Shown one piece after another: positions 17,142-24,563 of a stretch of DNA of 64,000 bases. The notes under the pieces are model-generated. The model searched no databases. It was not told the origin of the DNA and saw nothing but the letters and a program-made list of their open reading frames with translations. This DNA comes from Streptococcus suis (GTDB lineage Bacteria > Bacillota > Bacilli > Lactobacillales > Streptococcaceae): NCBI RefSeq assembly GCF_002964575.1, contig NZ_POQQ01000026.1, forward strand, positions 117,384-181,383, given 5' to 3'. Within the stretch, counting starts at the first letter, position 1. Each line of letters starts with the position of its first letter. The translations under genes were made by a program, and so were the position numbers.

Positions 17142-18581
17142 TTATCTATAGACGACTGTAAAAGAACCTTGGCCATTGACGACAATCCTCTCGATATGAG
17201 TGTCAACCACTTCCTTGGTCAATTTCTTGTCAAATGCTATATTTTCCCTACCAACTACCTTTAATTGTTCTTCTATTTCCATTATAGAATTATCTAAGCT
17301 CTGACGTTTTTCCATGTAAGTTTCTCTTGTCATCAAGCCCTCTTTATAGTCTTGAAAATGAGAAACCTTTTGAGTTTTCAGCCGTTCAGCTTCTCTTATA
17401 AGATTCGTTTTTGATAGCTTTGGAGAGTTCTTCGGCAACCGAGACTTTAATTCTTTCTCGATAGCCTCTTCTATTCTATCTATCCGACAGGACTTCATGG
17501 TCTGACCTTGACTTCTACAGTAACGACAATAAAAATAATCATAGTTGTTATAGTGGCTATATCGAAGGAGACGATGCCCGCAATGTTCACAGATAACTAA
17601 GCCTCGTAATAAAACTTCTTGTGGCTGGTTGCAAGTCTGACTTTTCGGCCCACTAATGCGAGAGGCAAGTGATTGTTGAGCTTTGTCAAAGTCCTCACTT
17701 GATACAATTGCTTCATGATTATTGTCAAGACGTTCCCACTCTGATTCAGGCCGCCGAATTTGCTTACCATTTACCGTTGTTCTAGTGTTAAACAGGTATG
17801 TCCCCTTATAGGCTTCATTTTTGAGTATTTGGAGAATACCACTTCTCGTCCATACATTCCTCTTTTGTTCTGCAGTAATGATAATTGATTTTGTATACCT
17901 TGCTTGACTAACCTGCATTTTCCTCTCAGCTGGAGTAATCGTCTGTTCACTATTAAGTAACATCGCTATTTTTTGAGTTCCCATTCCCTCAATGCAAAGT
18001 CTAAAAATTCGTCTCACAATTGGAGCGACTTCCTCATCAATGATAATCTTAAATCGGTCATTTGGGTCCTTGATATAACCAAACGGTGGTAACCAACTCA
18101 TGTTCTTCCCAGAGCGTTTCATACTGTTCATTGTACTCTTGACTTTTTCAGAAACATCTTTGGCGTAGAAATCATTGAGTAAGTTTCTAAAGGGCACATC
18201 AATATCCAGTCCATTATGTTCAGACACCAGGCTATCATAATGGTCGTTGAGAGCAATAAATCGAACTCCGAGAAAAGGAAAGATATTCTCCAAATAGTTT
18301 CCCAATTCCAGATAGTCACGCATAAATCGAGACAAATCCTTGACGATGATATAACGGATTGTTCCAGCCTTAACATCGGCCATCATGCGTTTAAAGGCTG
18401 GACGTTTAAGACTGGTGCCTGAAAAACCATCGTCCACAAACTCCAAACGTTCCCAGTTCTTGAACTCAGGTTCTTGGTCAAGAAAATGGTTTAATAAGTA
18501 CCGTTGATGAGTAATTGAGTTGCTTTCATCTGTATTAGCCTCATCAACTGACAAGCGGAGGTATAGAGCGATTTTAGTCAT
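17142..18581 (-). CDS. large serine recombinase 1 (479 aa)
   Basis: N-terminal resolvase domain with the catalytic Ser in ALYLRLSVDE (S11) and conserved RYIIVKDLSRFMRDYLELGNYLE (about residues 76-98). A recombinase domain follows to about residue 310. A zinc ribbon has CEHCGHRL ... YCRYC (about 335-360), and the C-terminus holds a coiled coil (about 395-450). It catalyses integration or excision by double-strand breakage with a 5' phosphoserine link. It is the last of three overlapping recombinase genes; ATG lies inside the 3' end of the middle gene (8-base overlap). Confidence 0.93.
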   Translation of the reverse strand: MTKIALYLRLSVDEANTDESNSITHQRYLLNHFLDQEPEFKNWERLEFVDDGFSGTSLKRPAFKRMMADVKAGTIRYIIVKDLSRFMRDYLELGNYLENIFPFLGVRFIALNDHYDSLVSEHNGLDIDVPFRNLLNDFYAKDVSEKVKSTMNSMKRSGKNMSWLPPFGYIKDPNDRFKIIIDEEVAPIVRRIFRLCIEGMGTQKIAMLLNSEQTITPAERKMQVSQARYTKSIIITAEQKRNVWTRSGILQILKNEAYKGTYLFNTRTTVNGKQIRRPESEWERLDNNHEAIVSSEDFDKAQQSLASRISGPKSQTCNQPQEVLLRGLVICEHCGHRLLRYSHYNNYDYFYCRYCRSQGQTMKSCRIDRIEEAIEKELKSRLPKNSPKLSKTNLIREAERLKTQKVSHFQDYKEGLMTRETYMEKRQSLDNSIMEIEEQLKVVGRENIAFDKKLTKEVVDTHIERIVVNGQGSFTVVYR

Positions 18582-20190
18582 GCTCGTCCCACCCGATCCG
18601 ACAGTTAAAAGTTACTGTGACTGTTTTGTCCACATCAACTTCAATCCGTTCTATTAAAGTATTTAAGAGTTCTGCCGTTAAAACTGCTTGATTGTTACTC
18701 TTGGCTAGATGTCTAACCCAATTCACCTGCTTATTGTACTCCTCCTCAATCTGCTTTATTGAAGTTTCACATTGGGCTATTTCTTGTGAAATGGTTTTGA
18801 TTTTTGAGTTTATTTCTTTCTTTTTGGAAAGATAGTCTTCTCGCTTAGAGCGGTTAAGACTGAACGCTGCGTAAAGATCACTTAGTTCAGCATTCCATTG
18901 TACTATTGAACCTTGATGACCCCTCAACTGCTTTTGATATGTCTTTAGGCAATTCTCCTTTTTAGATTCAAGTCGAGGCAATAAAGTCTCAACTGTACCT
19001 AAACGCTTCATTGCAGTTTGAAGCAACTCTAAGATTATCTTATCCAAAGCTTTCTCACTAATAGAAACGGTCCGTCTTTCTGATTGGTTTGAATCATAAA
19101 CATAGTCCATAAAATAATAATAATCATAATCGGACTTATTGTTTGAAAAATGGCGACACTTTCGAACCATTTGAGTTGATTTGGTTTTGCCATAAATCAA
19201 ACCTTTATAGCGATTTGAAGTTTTTACTCGGTCAGTCTTTTTAACAGACTTACGACTAGCAGAATACTGAAGAATTTTTTCGTAGTCATCTTTGCTGATA
19301 TAGGCTTCCTGCGCATTTTCAAAATAGATATAGTCATCTTCAGACAAGGATTTGTTTCGTGTTCGCTGAACAAGGTCTCCCCTGTAAACAGGCATCTTAA
19401 TCAGACGAAGTAAATTTCCTGCTTGCCATCTTTTCGTATCCTGCTCACCTCTATATAATTGACCAGTCTTACGGTAGGACTGTGGTACAGCAATTTCTCT
19501 ACGATTCAATTCAGCAGTAATCTGAGGCATGGATCTACCTTCAATTGCCTCTTGAAAAACAAACTCTAAAATTGGCTTAACCTGATTATCCATAACTAAC
19601 CTTGCACCTGCTTCATTACGGTCGATGCGATAACCATACGGTGCAGAAGTTCCAATGTAGTAGCCTTGACTAGCTTGATGGATATTATAAGCCATAACTT
19701 TCTTTGAAATATCCTTAGCATATAAGTCGTTGACCAAATTCTTGATTTCCACCTCAAAGGATTTCTTATCCTCTAATCCGTCGAGTGTGTCTAAGTTGTC
19801 ATTGATTGAAATAAATCGAACTCCCATAAAGGGGAATACTTTATCAATCAGTCGTCCCATCTCAATGTAATTTCGACCCAAACGGGATAAGTCTCGAATC
19901 AAGATACAGTTGATAATCCCTTTTTTGAGGTCATCCATCATGTCTTGGTAGGCAGGTCGGTTAAAGGTCGTGCCGGAATACTCATAGTCGATGTAACACT
20001 TGGTTACAGTTAACCCTTTCTCCTTGGCAAAGGCTCTAGCAAGACTTTCTTGCGTCTCTAAGGACTGCGATTTGTTTCGCCAGCTCTCAGTACGTTCCTT
20101 GGATAGGCGAATGTAAATACCCGTACGATAAGTTTGAAGTGGTACCTCATCTATCGTTTCCTTACGGTAGCGGTTCTTAGTACGTGCCAT
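18574..20190 (-). CDS. large serine recombinase 2 (538 aa), zinc ribbon degenerate
   Basis: The protein has a 20-residue basic extension, then the resolvase domain with catalytic Ser in GIYIRLSKER (S30) and NCILIRDLSRLGRNYIEMGRL. A recombinase domain and a long coiled coil follow. Where the other two have Cys-X2-Cys pairs this one reads GLIYGKTKSTQMVRKCRHFS, so the zinc ribbon has lost its metal-binding pattern. It starts at the stop of recombinase 3 (ATG at 20188-20190). All three are probably needed together, as in other triple-recombinase elements (inference). Confidence 0.92.
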   Translation of the reverse strand: MARTKNRYRKETIDEVPLQTYRTGIYIRLSKERTESWRNKSQSLETQESLARAFAKEKGLTVTKCYIDYEYSGTTFNRPAYQDMMDDLKKGIINCILIRDLSRLGRNYIEMGRLIDKVFPFMGVRFISINDNLDTLDGLEDKKSFEVEIKNLVNDLYAKDISKKVMAYNIHQASQGYYIGTSAPYGYRIDRNEAGARLVMDNQVKPILEFVFQEAIEGRSMPQITAELNRREIAVPQSYRKTGQLYRGEQDTKRWQAGNLLRLIKMPVYRGDLVQRTRNKSLSEDDYIYFENAQEAYISKDDYEKILQYSASRKSVKKTDRVKTSNRYKGLIYGKTKSTQMVRKCRHFSNNKSDYDYYYFMDYVYDSNQSERRTVSISEKALDKIILELLQTAMKRLGTVETLLPRLESKKENCLKTYQKQLRGHQGSIVQWNAELSDLYAAFSLNRSKREDYLSKKKEINSKIKTISQEIAQCETSIKQIEEEYNKQVNWVRHLAKSNNQAVLTAELLNTLIERIEVDVDKTVTVTFNCRIGWDEHD

Positions 20191-21764
20191 TAGACCACCT
20201 CCGTCTCTCGATGAGAAAACTGCTGGAGGAGTTCTAGTTCTGCCACATCATGAAACACTAAGGTCAACTCCTGATTCTCATGAATGACAATACGGTCAAG
20301 TAAGGTCACTAAAGTGAGACGATTGAGCTCTTGGTTATTTTGTATGGCACTCAACTGGTCTAACCACTTCTCCTTATCCTGAAGTTTATCATACAGGATT
20401 TGAGCTAACTCTTTCTTTTGAATGATTGTGTCTTCAATTTGATTTAGCTTTTGGCGATAGCATCGCTGAAACTCTTGGTATTCTGTATCATTGATCAAAC
20501 CGTCGTCTAAATCCAAATACAAGGACTGGAGCAACTGTTCATGCTTCTTGCGATTCTCATGTAGAGAAGTAAAATCAACTTCCAAAAACTGTTCTTGATT
20601 AACATAATCAGGAACTGCTTTAATCAGATAGGACTTCCAGTCAAGGTGTTGATAGATAAACGTAGCGACCAAGTCAAGCAACATATCTTGCTTAATCGCA
20701 TGGCGACTACAACCTCTTCCGTTATTATAGGTGCTACAAATATACTGAACAGTCTCTTTATCCTTGTAACGGAGTTTTCGTTGTAAAAGCTGAGACTGAC
20801 AATCACCACAGAACAATAATCCTGCAAAGAGGTCAGGTAACTTCTTCCCATGTTTGACATCTCTGAGTAAGAGATTATTAGCAAGCTCAAACGTACTTTT
20901 TGAGATAATCGCCTCATGTGTATCATCAACTCGTACCCATTCTGCTGGATTCACAGCTACAGACTTTTGAGACTTGTAGTTGAGTTTGGTTTGTTTCCCT
21001 TGTTCCAAAGTGCCTGTATAGACACGATTAATCAGGATACGATTGACCATTTTGGTATCCCACTTGTAGTTATGACCATGAAAACCTTTAAGCTTTTCTT
21101 GACAGACTTTCTTACGTTGTAGAGGCGTCTCTACACCAGTTTTGTTAAGAAATCCTGCAATAGCGTTTGAGGAATATCCCTCTAATTTAAGAGCAAAAAT
21201 TTTCTCAATGGTAGGGCGTACATTCTCATCAACCACTAGATGATTCCGTTGCTTTTCATCTTTGCGATAGCCATAAGGGGCAAAAGCTCCAATAAACTCG
21301 CCCTTTTGTCGTTTAGCTTTTTGGGTACTCCTAACTTTGGTTGAGATGTCTCGACAGTAACTATCATTGATGAGACTTTTGATAGGCATAACCAGATGTG
21401 TTTCATTAGTATCTGCGGTCATACTATCATAGTGATCGTTGACCGAGATAAACCTAACTCCCATAGCAGGAAAAATTCGCTGAAGGTATTTCCCAGTCTC
21501 AATATAGTCACGACCGAAGCGTGACAAGTCCTTAACAATAATAGTATCAATTGTCTTATCATTAACCATTGCCATCATACGGTTAAAGTCAGGGCGGCTA
21601 AAGGTTAAGCCACTAATACCATCATCCATAAATTCTTCTAAAATCGTGAAATCATGATTTCTGGCATAATCTCTCAAAAGTGAGCGTTGGTTGATGATGG
21701 AATTGCTTTCCACATTATCCCCATCATCTCGTGACAGGCGTAAATAAATACAGGCTTTTGTCAT
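20190..21764 (-). CDS. large serine recombinase 3 (524 aa)
   Basis: The catalytic Ser is in CIYLRLSRDDG (S11), with DTIIVKDLSRFGRDYIETGKYL following. The recombinase domain leads to a zinc ribbon (CGDCQSQLL ... CSTYNNGRGCSRH) and then a coiled coil (about 400-470). First gene of the three-recombinase operon; TAAGGAG precedes the ATG. Different enough from the other two to rule out a recent duplication. Site choice and directionality factors are not deducible. Confidence 0.93.
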   Translation of the reverse strand: MTKACIYLRLSRDDGDNVESNSIINQRSLLRDYARNHDFTILEEFMDDGISGLTFSRPDFNRMMAMVNDKTIDTIIVKDLSRFGRDYIETGKYLQRIFPAMGVRFISVNDHYDSMTADTNETHLVMPIKSLINDSYCRDISTKVRSTQKAKRQKGEFIGAFAPYGYRKDEKQRNHLVVDENVRPTIEKIFALKLEGYSSNAIAGFLNKTGVETPLQRKKVCQEKLKGFHGHNYKWDTKMVNRILINRVYTGTLEQGKQTKLNYKSQKSVAVNPAEWVRVDDTHEAIISKSTFELANNLLLRDVKHGKKLPDLFAGLLFCGDCQSQLLQRKLRYKDKETVQYICSTYNNGRGCSRHAIKQDMLLDLVATFIYQHLDWKSYLIKAVPDYVNQEQFLEVDFTSLHENRKKHEQLLQSLYLDLDDGLINDTEYQEFQRCYRQKLNQIEDTIIQKKELAQILYDKLQDKEKWLDQLSAIQNNQELNRLTLVTLLDRIVIHENQELTLVFHDVAELELLQQFSHRETEVV

Positions 21765-21862
21765 GTTTATCTCCTTAATCAGTGTTTAGGTGCTTACCGA
21801 TTAAGGATTGAGGTTCTACTATTCTATTTTACATAATCTACCACGACTTGTCCGCTAAAAAA

Positions 21863-22003
21863 TCAAATTTTTTCCAGCCGTCGCCCCAGTAAATCATCTA
21901 AAACGTCTGTAAGACTTAGTGGCTGATCACTTACTTGTACTGTAACCTTATATCCCTCAATCACAATCTGCGGTAATTCCGCACCTGTTTGTATTTTTTC
22001 CAT
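21863..22003 (-). CDS. small protein upstream of recombinases (46 aa)
   Basis: The frame begins MEKIQTGAELPQIVIEGY and ends LDDLLGRRLEKI; it has AAGGA about 10 bases before the ATG. No known domain. Small acidic proteins next to ICE recombinases often act in excision control or regulation, but nothing in the sequence proves that here. It lies 98 bases upstream of recombinase 3. Confidence 0.6.
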   Translation of the reverse strand: MEKIQTGAELPQIVIEGYKVTVQVSDQPLSLTDVLDDLLGRRLEKI

Positions 22004-22318
22004 AAACGTTTTTCCTTTACTTAAAATTTTGACCTCTGTAGGTAGAACTGGTTAAGTTCTTCATGGGAGTTTCACCCGCTGTCCTTTCTCGATGGCAGCC
22101 TGAACGTTCAGAAGTATCATTATCCTCATTTGTCTCATGGCAGATAGGTAACCAACCTATTTTATAGCCGATAATTCTCGCTCATCTCACGGCGTACCAG
22201 GCTAAATTGCTCCACAAATGATTAAAGTCCCACTTCAGTCTATTCAGTTGTCAAAGGGCAAAAAGAGACTAAAAATTCCTCTCACTATTAAGAGTGACTT
22301 TCTTAGTCCCTTGTTCCG
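22004..22318. other. gene-free stretch between small protein and sigma-like gene
   Basis: About 315 bases without a supported gene. It contains a small hairpin ATAGGTAACCAACCTAT (about 22145-22161) and TCACTATTAAGAGTGA (22282-22297) just after the sigma-like gene. The latter resembles TCACTATTAGAGTGA at about 22825-22839 on the other side of that gene. The forward frame that begins at 22218 is antisense to the sigma-like gene. Confidence 0.4.
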
Positions 22319-22723
22319 TTATTTTTCAAAAAATTTTCGTAGATTGTCCAAGATAGTATTTCTCATCCGAAAAAGGCTAGTCGCAGACATCTCATGCTCT
22401 ATTGCTACTTCTCTGATGGTATGTTCTCTAAAATACAGAGCGTCAATAATTTCAAACTCTTTATCTGATAAGGTTAATAAAGCCTCATTTAGTTGCTCAA
22501 TAAGGAGCTTGGTTTCTACTAAACGTTCAACATCCACAGTAATATCTGGTAGTATATTTTCTAGTGGCAACCCATCTACTTCAAATGACGAAAAAGGTAA
22601 TACTCCAAATTTCCTATCTTTTCTATTCAGATACTTCTCGTGATTGACCAATTGCCAATAACTTTTATAAACTCCTTCTGTTACAGGAATTTTACCATCT
22701 CTAACATGAATATAATATTTCAT
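22319..22723 (-). CDS. sigma-70-like factor of the ICE (134 aa)
   Basis: The C-terminal half (LLTLSDKEFEIIDALYFREHTIREVAIEHEMSATSLFRMRN, split here only for description) is a region 4-type helix-turn-helix. The N-terminal half reads MKYYIHVRDGKIPVTEGVYKSYW, as in the small sigma-like proteins of Tn916-type and Tn5252-type elements. Region 2 is missing, so it may act as a partner or regulator rather than a full sigma factor. AGGAGG precedes the ATG. It likely influences expression of the recombination module downstream. Confidence 0.78.
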   Translation of the reverse strand: MKYYIHVRDGKIPVTEGVYKSYWQLVNHEKYLNRKDRKFGVLPFSSFEVDGLPLENILPDITVDVERLVETKLLIEQLNEALLTLSDKEFEIIDALYFREHTIREVAIEHEMSATSLFRMRNTILDNLRKFFEK

Positions 22724-22870
22724 TTTATCCTCCTTTTATGATTTTTTCTTGGTCATAAAAGGAGGGGCCCTTATCTCAACCATAGCTATTTCTCACTTAT
22801 TGTTCAGCTCGAGAAGTTCTCGTCACTATTAGAGTGAAAATATGGTGTTCTTGTTCCAAAAAATGAAATG

Positions 22871-22902
22871 CGAAAAAAAGCAAGCTCTCTTGAACTTGCT
22901 GT
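22871..22902 (-). terminator. terminator after lantibiotic immunity gene
   Basis: AGCAAG, a 10-base loop, CTTGCT then TTTTTTCGC on the reverse strand, 47 bases after the permease stop. It closes the class II lantibiotic transcription unit. Confidence 0.75.
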
Positions 22903-22948
22903 TACAAAATTTTATTGTGATCCGATTTAATTATGAGTAATTGGCAGA

Positions 22949-23677
22949 TTAAAAGGAGTACTCTTTACTCTTCTTAATAGCTAAACAATATAGTAAAATA
23001 ATTGCAATCATTACCACACTATACTGACTGACAGACATTGTATTTGAAGCTGCAAAAACTGGTAACGAGTATAGAGGCAAAATTTCTATAATTTTAATAA
23101 GAAAATCATAACTTGAATTGATTAGAATAGTATTCAATATATTCGGTAAAAAAAGCAGTAAACCTACCAAAATACCAAAAACAAATCCACTTTTAAAATT
23201 ATAAAGGTATAAGATATAAGATAAGAGAAAATAAAATAAAACCAATAAAACTGTATTTCCTGAGAATGCTGTTAAAAAATGAATCCCTAGTTCTCCTGGA
23301 ACCCCTAGCTTACTTACAAATAAAAGCAGCAAAATACCATTCAGTGCATAAATTAGGGAAACAACAATAGCATATAAAACATTCGAAATTACATAATTAA
23401 TCCGATTTTGATTTCTATTATAAAATAGACTAATAGTATTATGAGAAAAATCCCTGTTAATAATTCTATTTGCATGAATAACTGCCATCAACATTCCCAT
23501 CATGGCATAAAAATTTGAAATATGCTTTATTCCAAAAGATGTTCCTGGATTATTCAGGATAAATAGTGTAACCAGTATCGGAGGTAAAAAAGAGATTAAC
23601 TGCCCAAAATATATTGCTCCTGACGAATATAATTCTCGTATGCTTTCTTTAAGAAAATTCAATTTATGTAATGTCAT
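22949..23677 (-). CDS. lantibiotic immunity ABC permease (LanE/LtnE type)
   Basis: The 242-residue protein has six predicted membrane segments and no soluble domain, typical of LanE-type permeases that expel the producer's own lantibiotic from the membrane. It follows the ATPase gene by 17 bases and is the last gene of the cluster, matching the F-E order of lacticin 3147 type loci. Only one permease is present, so the exporter would be a homodimer of this protein with LanF (inference). Confidence 0.78.
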   Translation of the reverse strand: MTLHKLNFLKESIRELYSSGAIYFGQLISFLPPILVTLFILNNPGTSFGIKHISNFYAMMGMLMAVIHANRIINRDFSHNTISLFYNRNQNRINYVISNVLYAIVVSLIYALNGILLLLFVSKLGVPGELGIHFLTAFSGNTVLLVLFYFLLSYILYLYNFKSGFVFGILVGLLLFLPNILNTILINSSYDFLIKIIEILPLYSLPVFAASNTMSVSQYSVVMIAIILLYCLAIKKSKEYSF

Positions 23678-23694
23678 AAGTTTTCACCCTTTCT

Positions 23695-24540
23695 TTATTT
23701 TGACCGGTTCAAATAAATGTCCTTCAGTGTTTCTTTTTTTGTTTCAAAGTCCACTACTTTAATAGAGTGCTCATTGAAAAATTTAAACAAATCACCACTT
23801 TTAATCACTCCCGATAAAGTAATTTTCAATCCATCCTGGTGGATGACCTCCCCAAATGATTGCCTGCTAGAAAAAATTTCCAAATCATTGAGCGATTGAA
23901 AAACGATATCAATCAAAGAAATATTACTATCTTTTCCAAGTGTTCGAGATGTTAATAAGCCATTTTCCAAAAAAAGAACTCTAGTACAAATTTCTTCAAT
24001 ATCTTCTAATTGGTGGCTTGATATTAAAATTCCTACATTTTCACTTGATGCTAAATGTTGTAATAATCCTAAAACCTTTTGAGAAGTTTCAACATCTAAA
24101 CCATTCGTAGGTTCATCTAAGATTAAAAACTCAGGTTCAGTAACCAACGTTGAAAGTAATGCTAACTTTTGTTTCGTTCCTAATGAATATGTTTTGACTT
24201 TCTTATTAATTGACTGTGTAAAGTCCAGCGTTTGGATAAATGATTCAAATTTTTCTTGATTAAAATCTACACCATATAATGTTGACAGATACTTCAAATT
24301 TTCTAAACCTGATTTGGATAAAAATAATTTGGGCTCTTCAATCAAGTATCCAACATTACCAGTACCAGTTACTGTTCCTAAAGTCGGTTTACTATTTTGT
24401 ACAAGAATTTTCATCAACGTACTTTTACCAACGCCATTTCTTCCTACTAAGCCGACAATTTCACCACACTTAAGTTCAAAATTTATATCCTTTAGAATGG
24501 TCATATCGCCATAATTTTTACCTAAATTATTAATTTTCAT
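23695..24540 (-). CDS. lantibiotic immunity ABC ATPase (LanF/LtnF type)
   Basis: The 281-residue ATPase has Walker A GLVGRNGVGKSTLMKIL (about 31-47), the ABC signature YSLGTKQKLALLSTL, Walker B FLILDEPTNGLD and the switch His in ISSHQLEDIEEIC. The Q-loop is replaced by the E-loop type reading (GYLIEEPKLFLSKSG), as is usual in lantibiotic immunity ATPases. It pairs with the permease downstream. GGAGGAAG precedes the ATG. Confidence 0.85.
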   Translation of the reverse strand: MKINNLGKNYGDMTILKDINFELKCGEIVGLVGRNGVGKSTLMKILVQNSKPTLGTVTGTGNVGYLIEEPKLFLSKSGLENLKYLSTLYGVDFNQEKFESFIQTLDFTQSINKKVKTYSLGTKQKLALLSTLVTEPEFLILDEPTNGLDVETSQKVLGLLQHLASSENVGILISSHQLEDIEEICTRVLFLENGLLTSRTLGKDSNISLIDIVFQSLNDLEIFSSRQSFGEVIHQDGLKITLSGVIKSGDLFKFFNEHSIKVVDFETKKETLKDIYLNRSK

Positions 24541-24563
24541 GTTGAACTTCCTCCATAAAAATA

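Noticed and set aside
22218..22643. 141-codon forward frame
   Set aside because: It is antisense to the sigma-like gene, which has a good ribosome binding site and a recognisable region 4.
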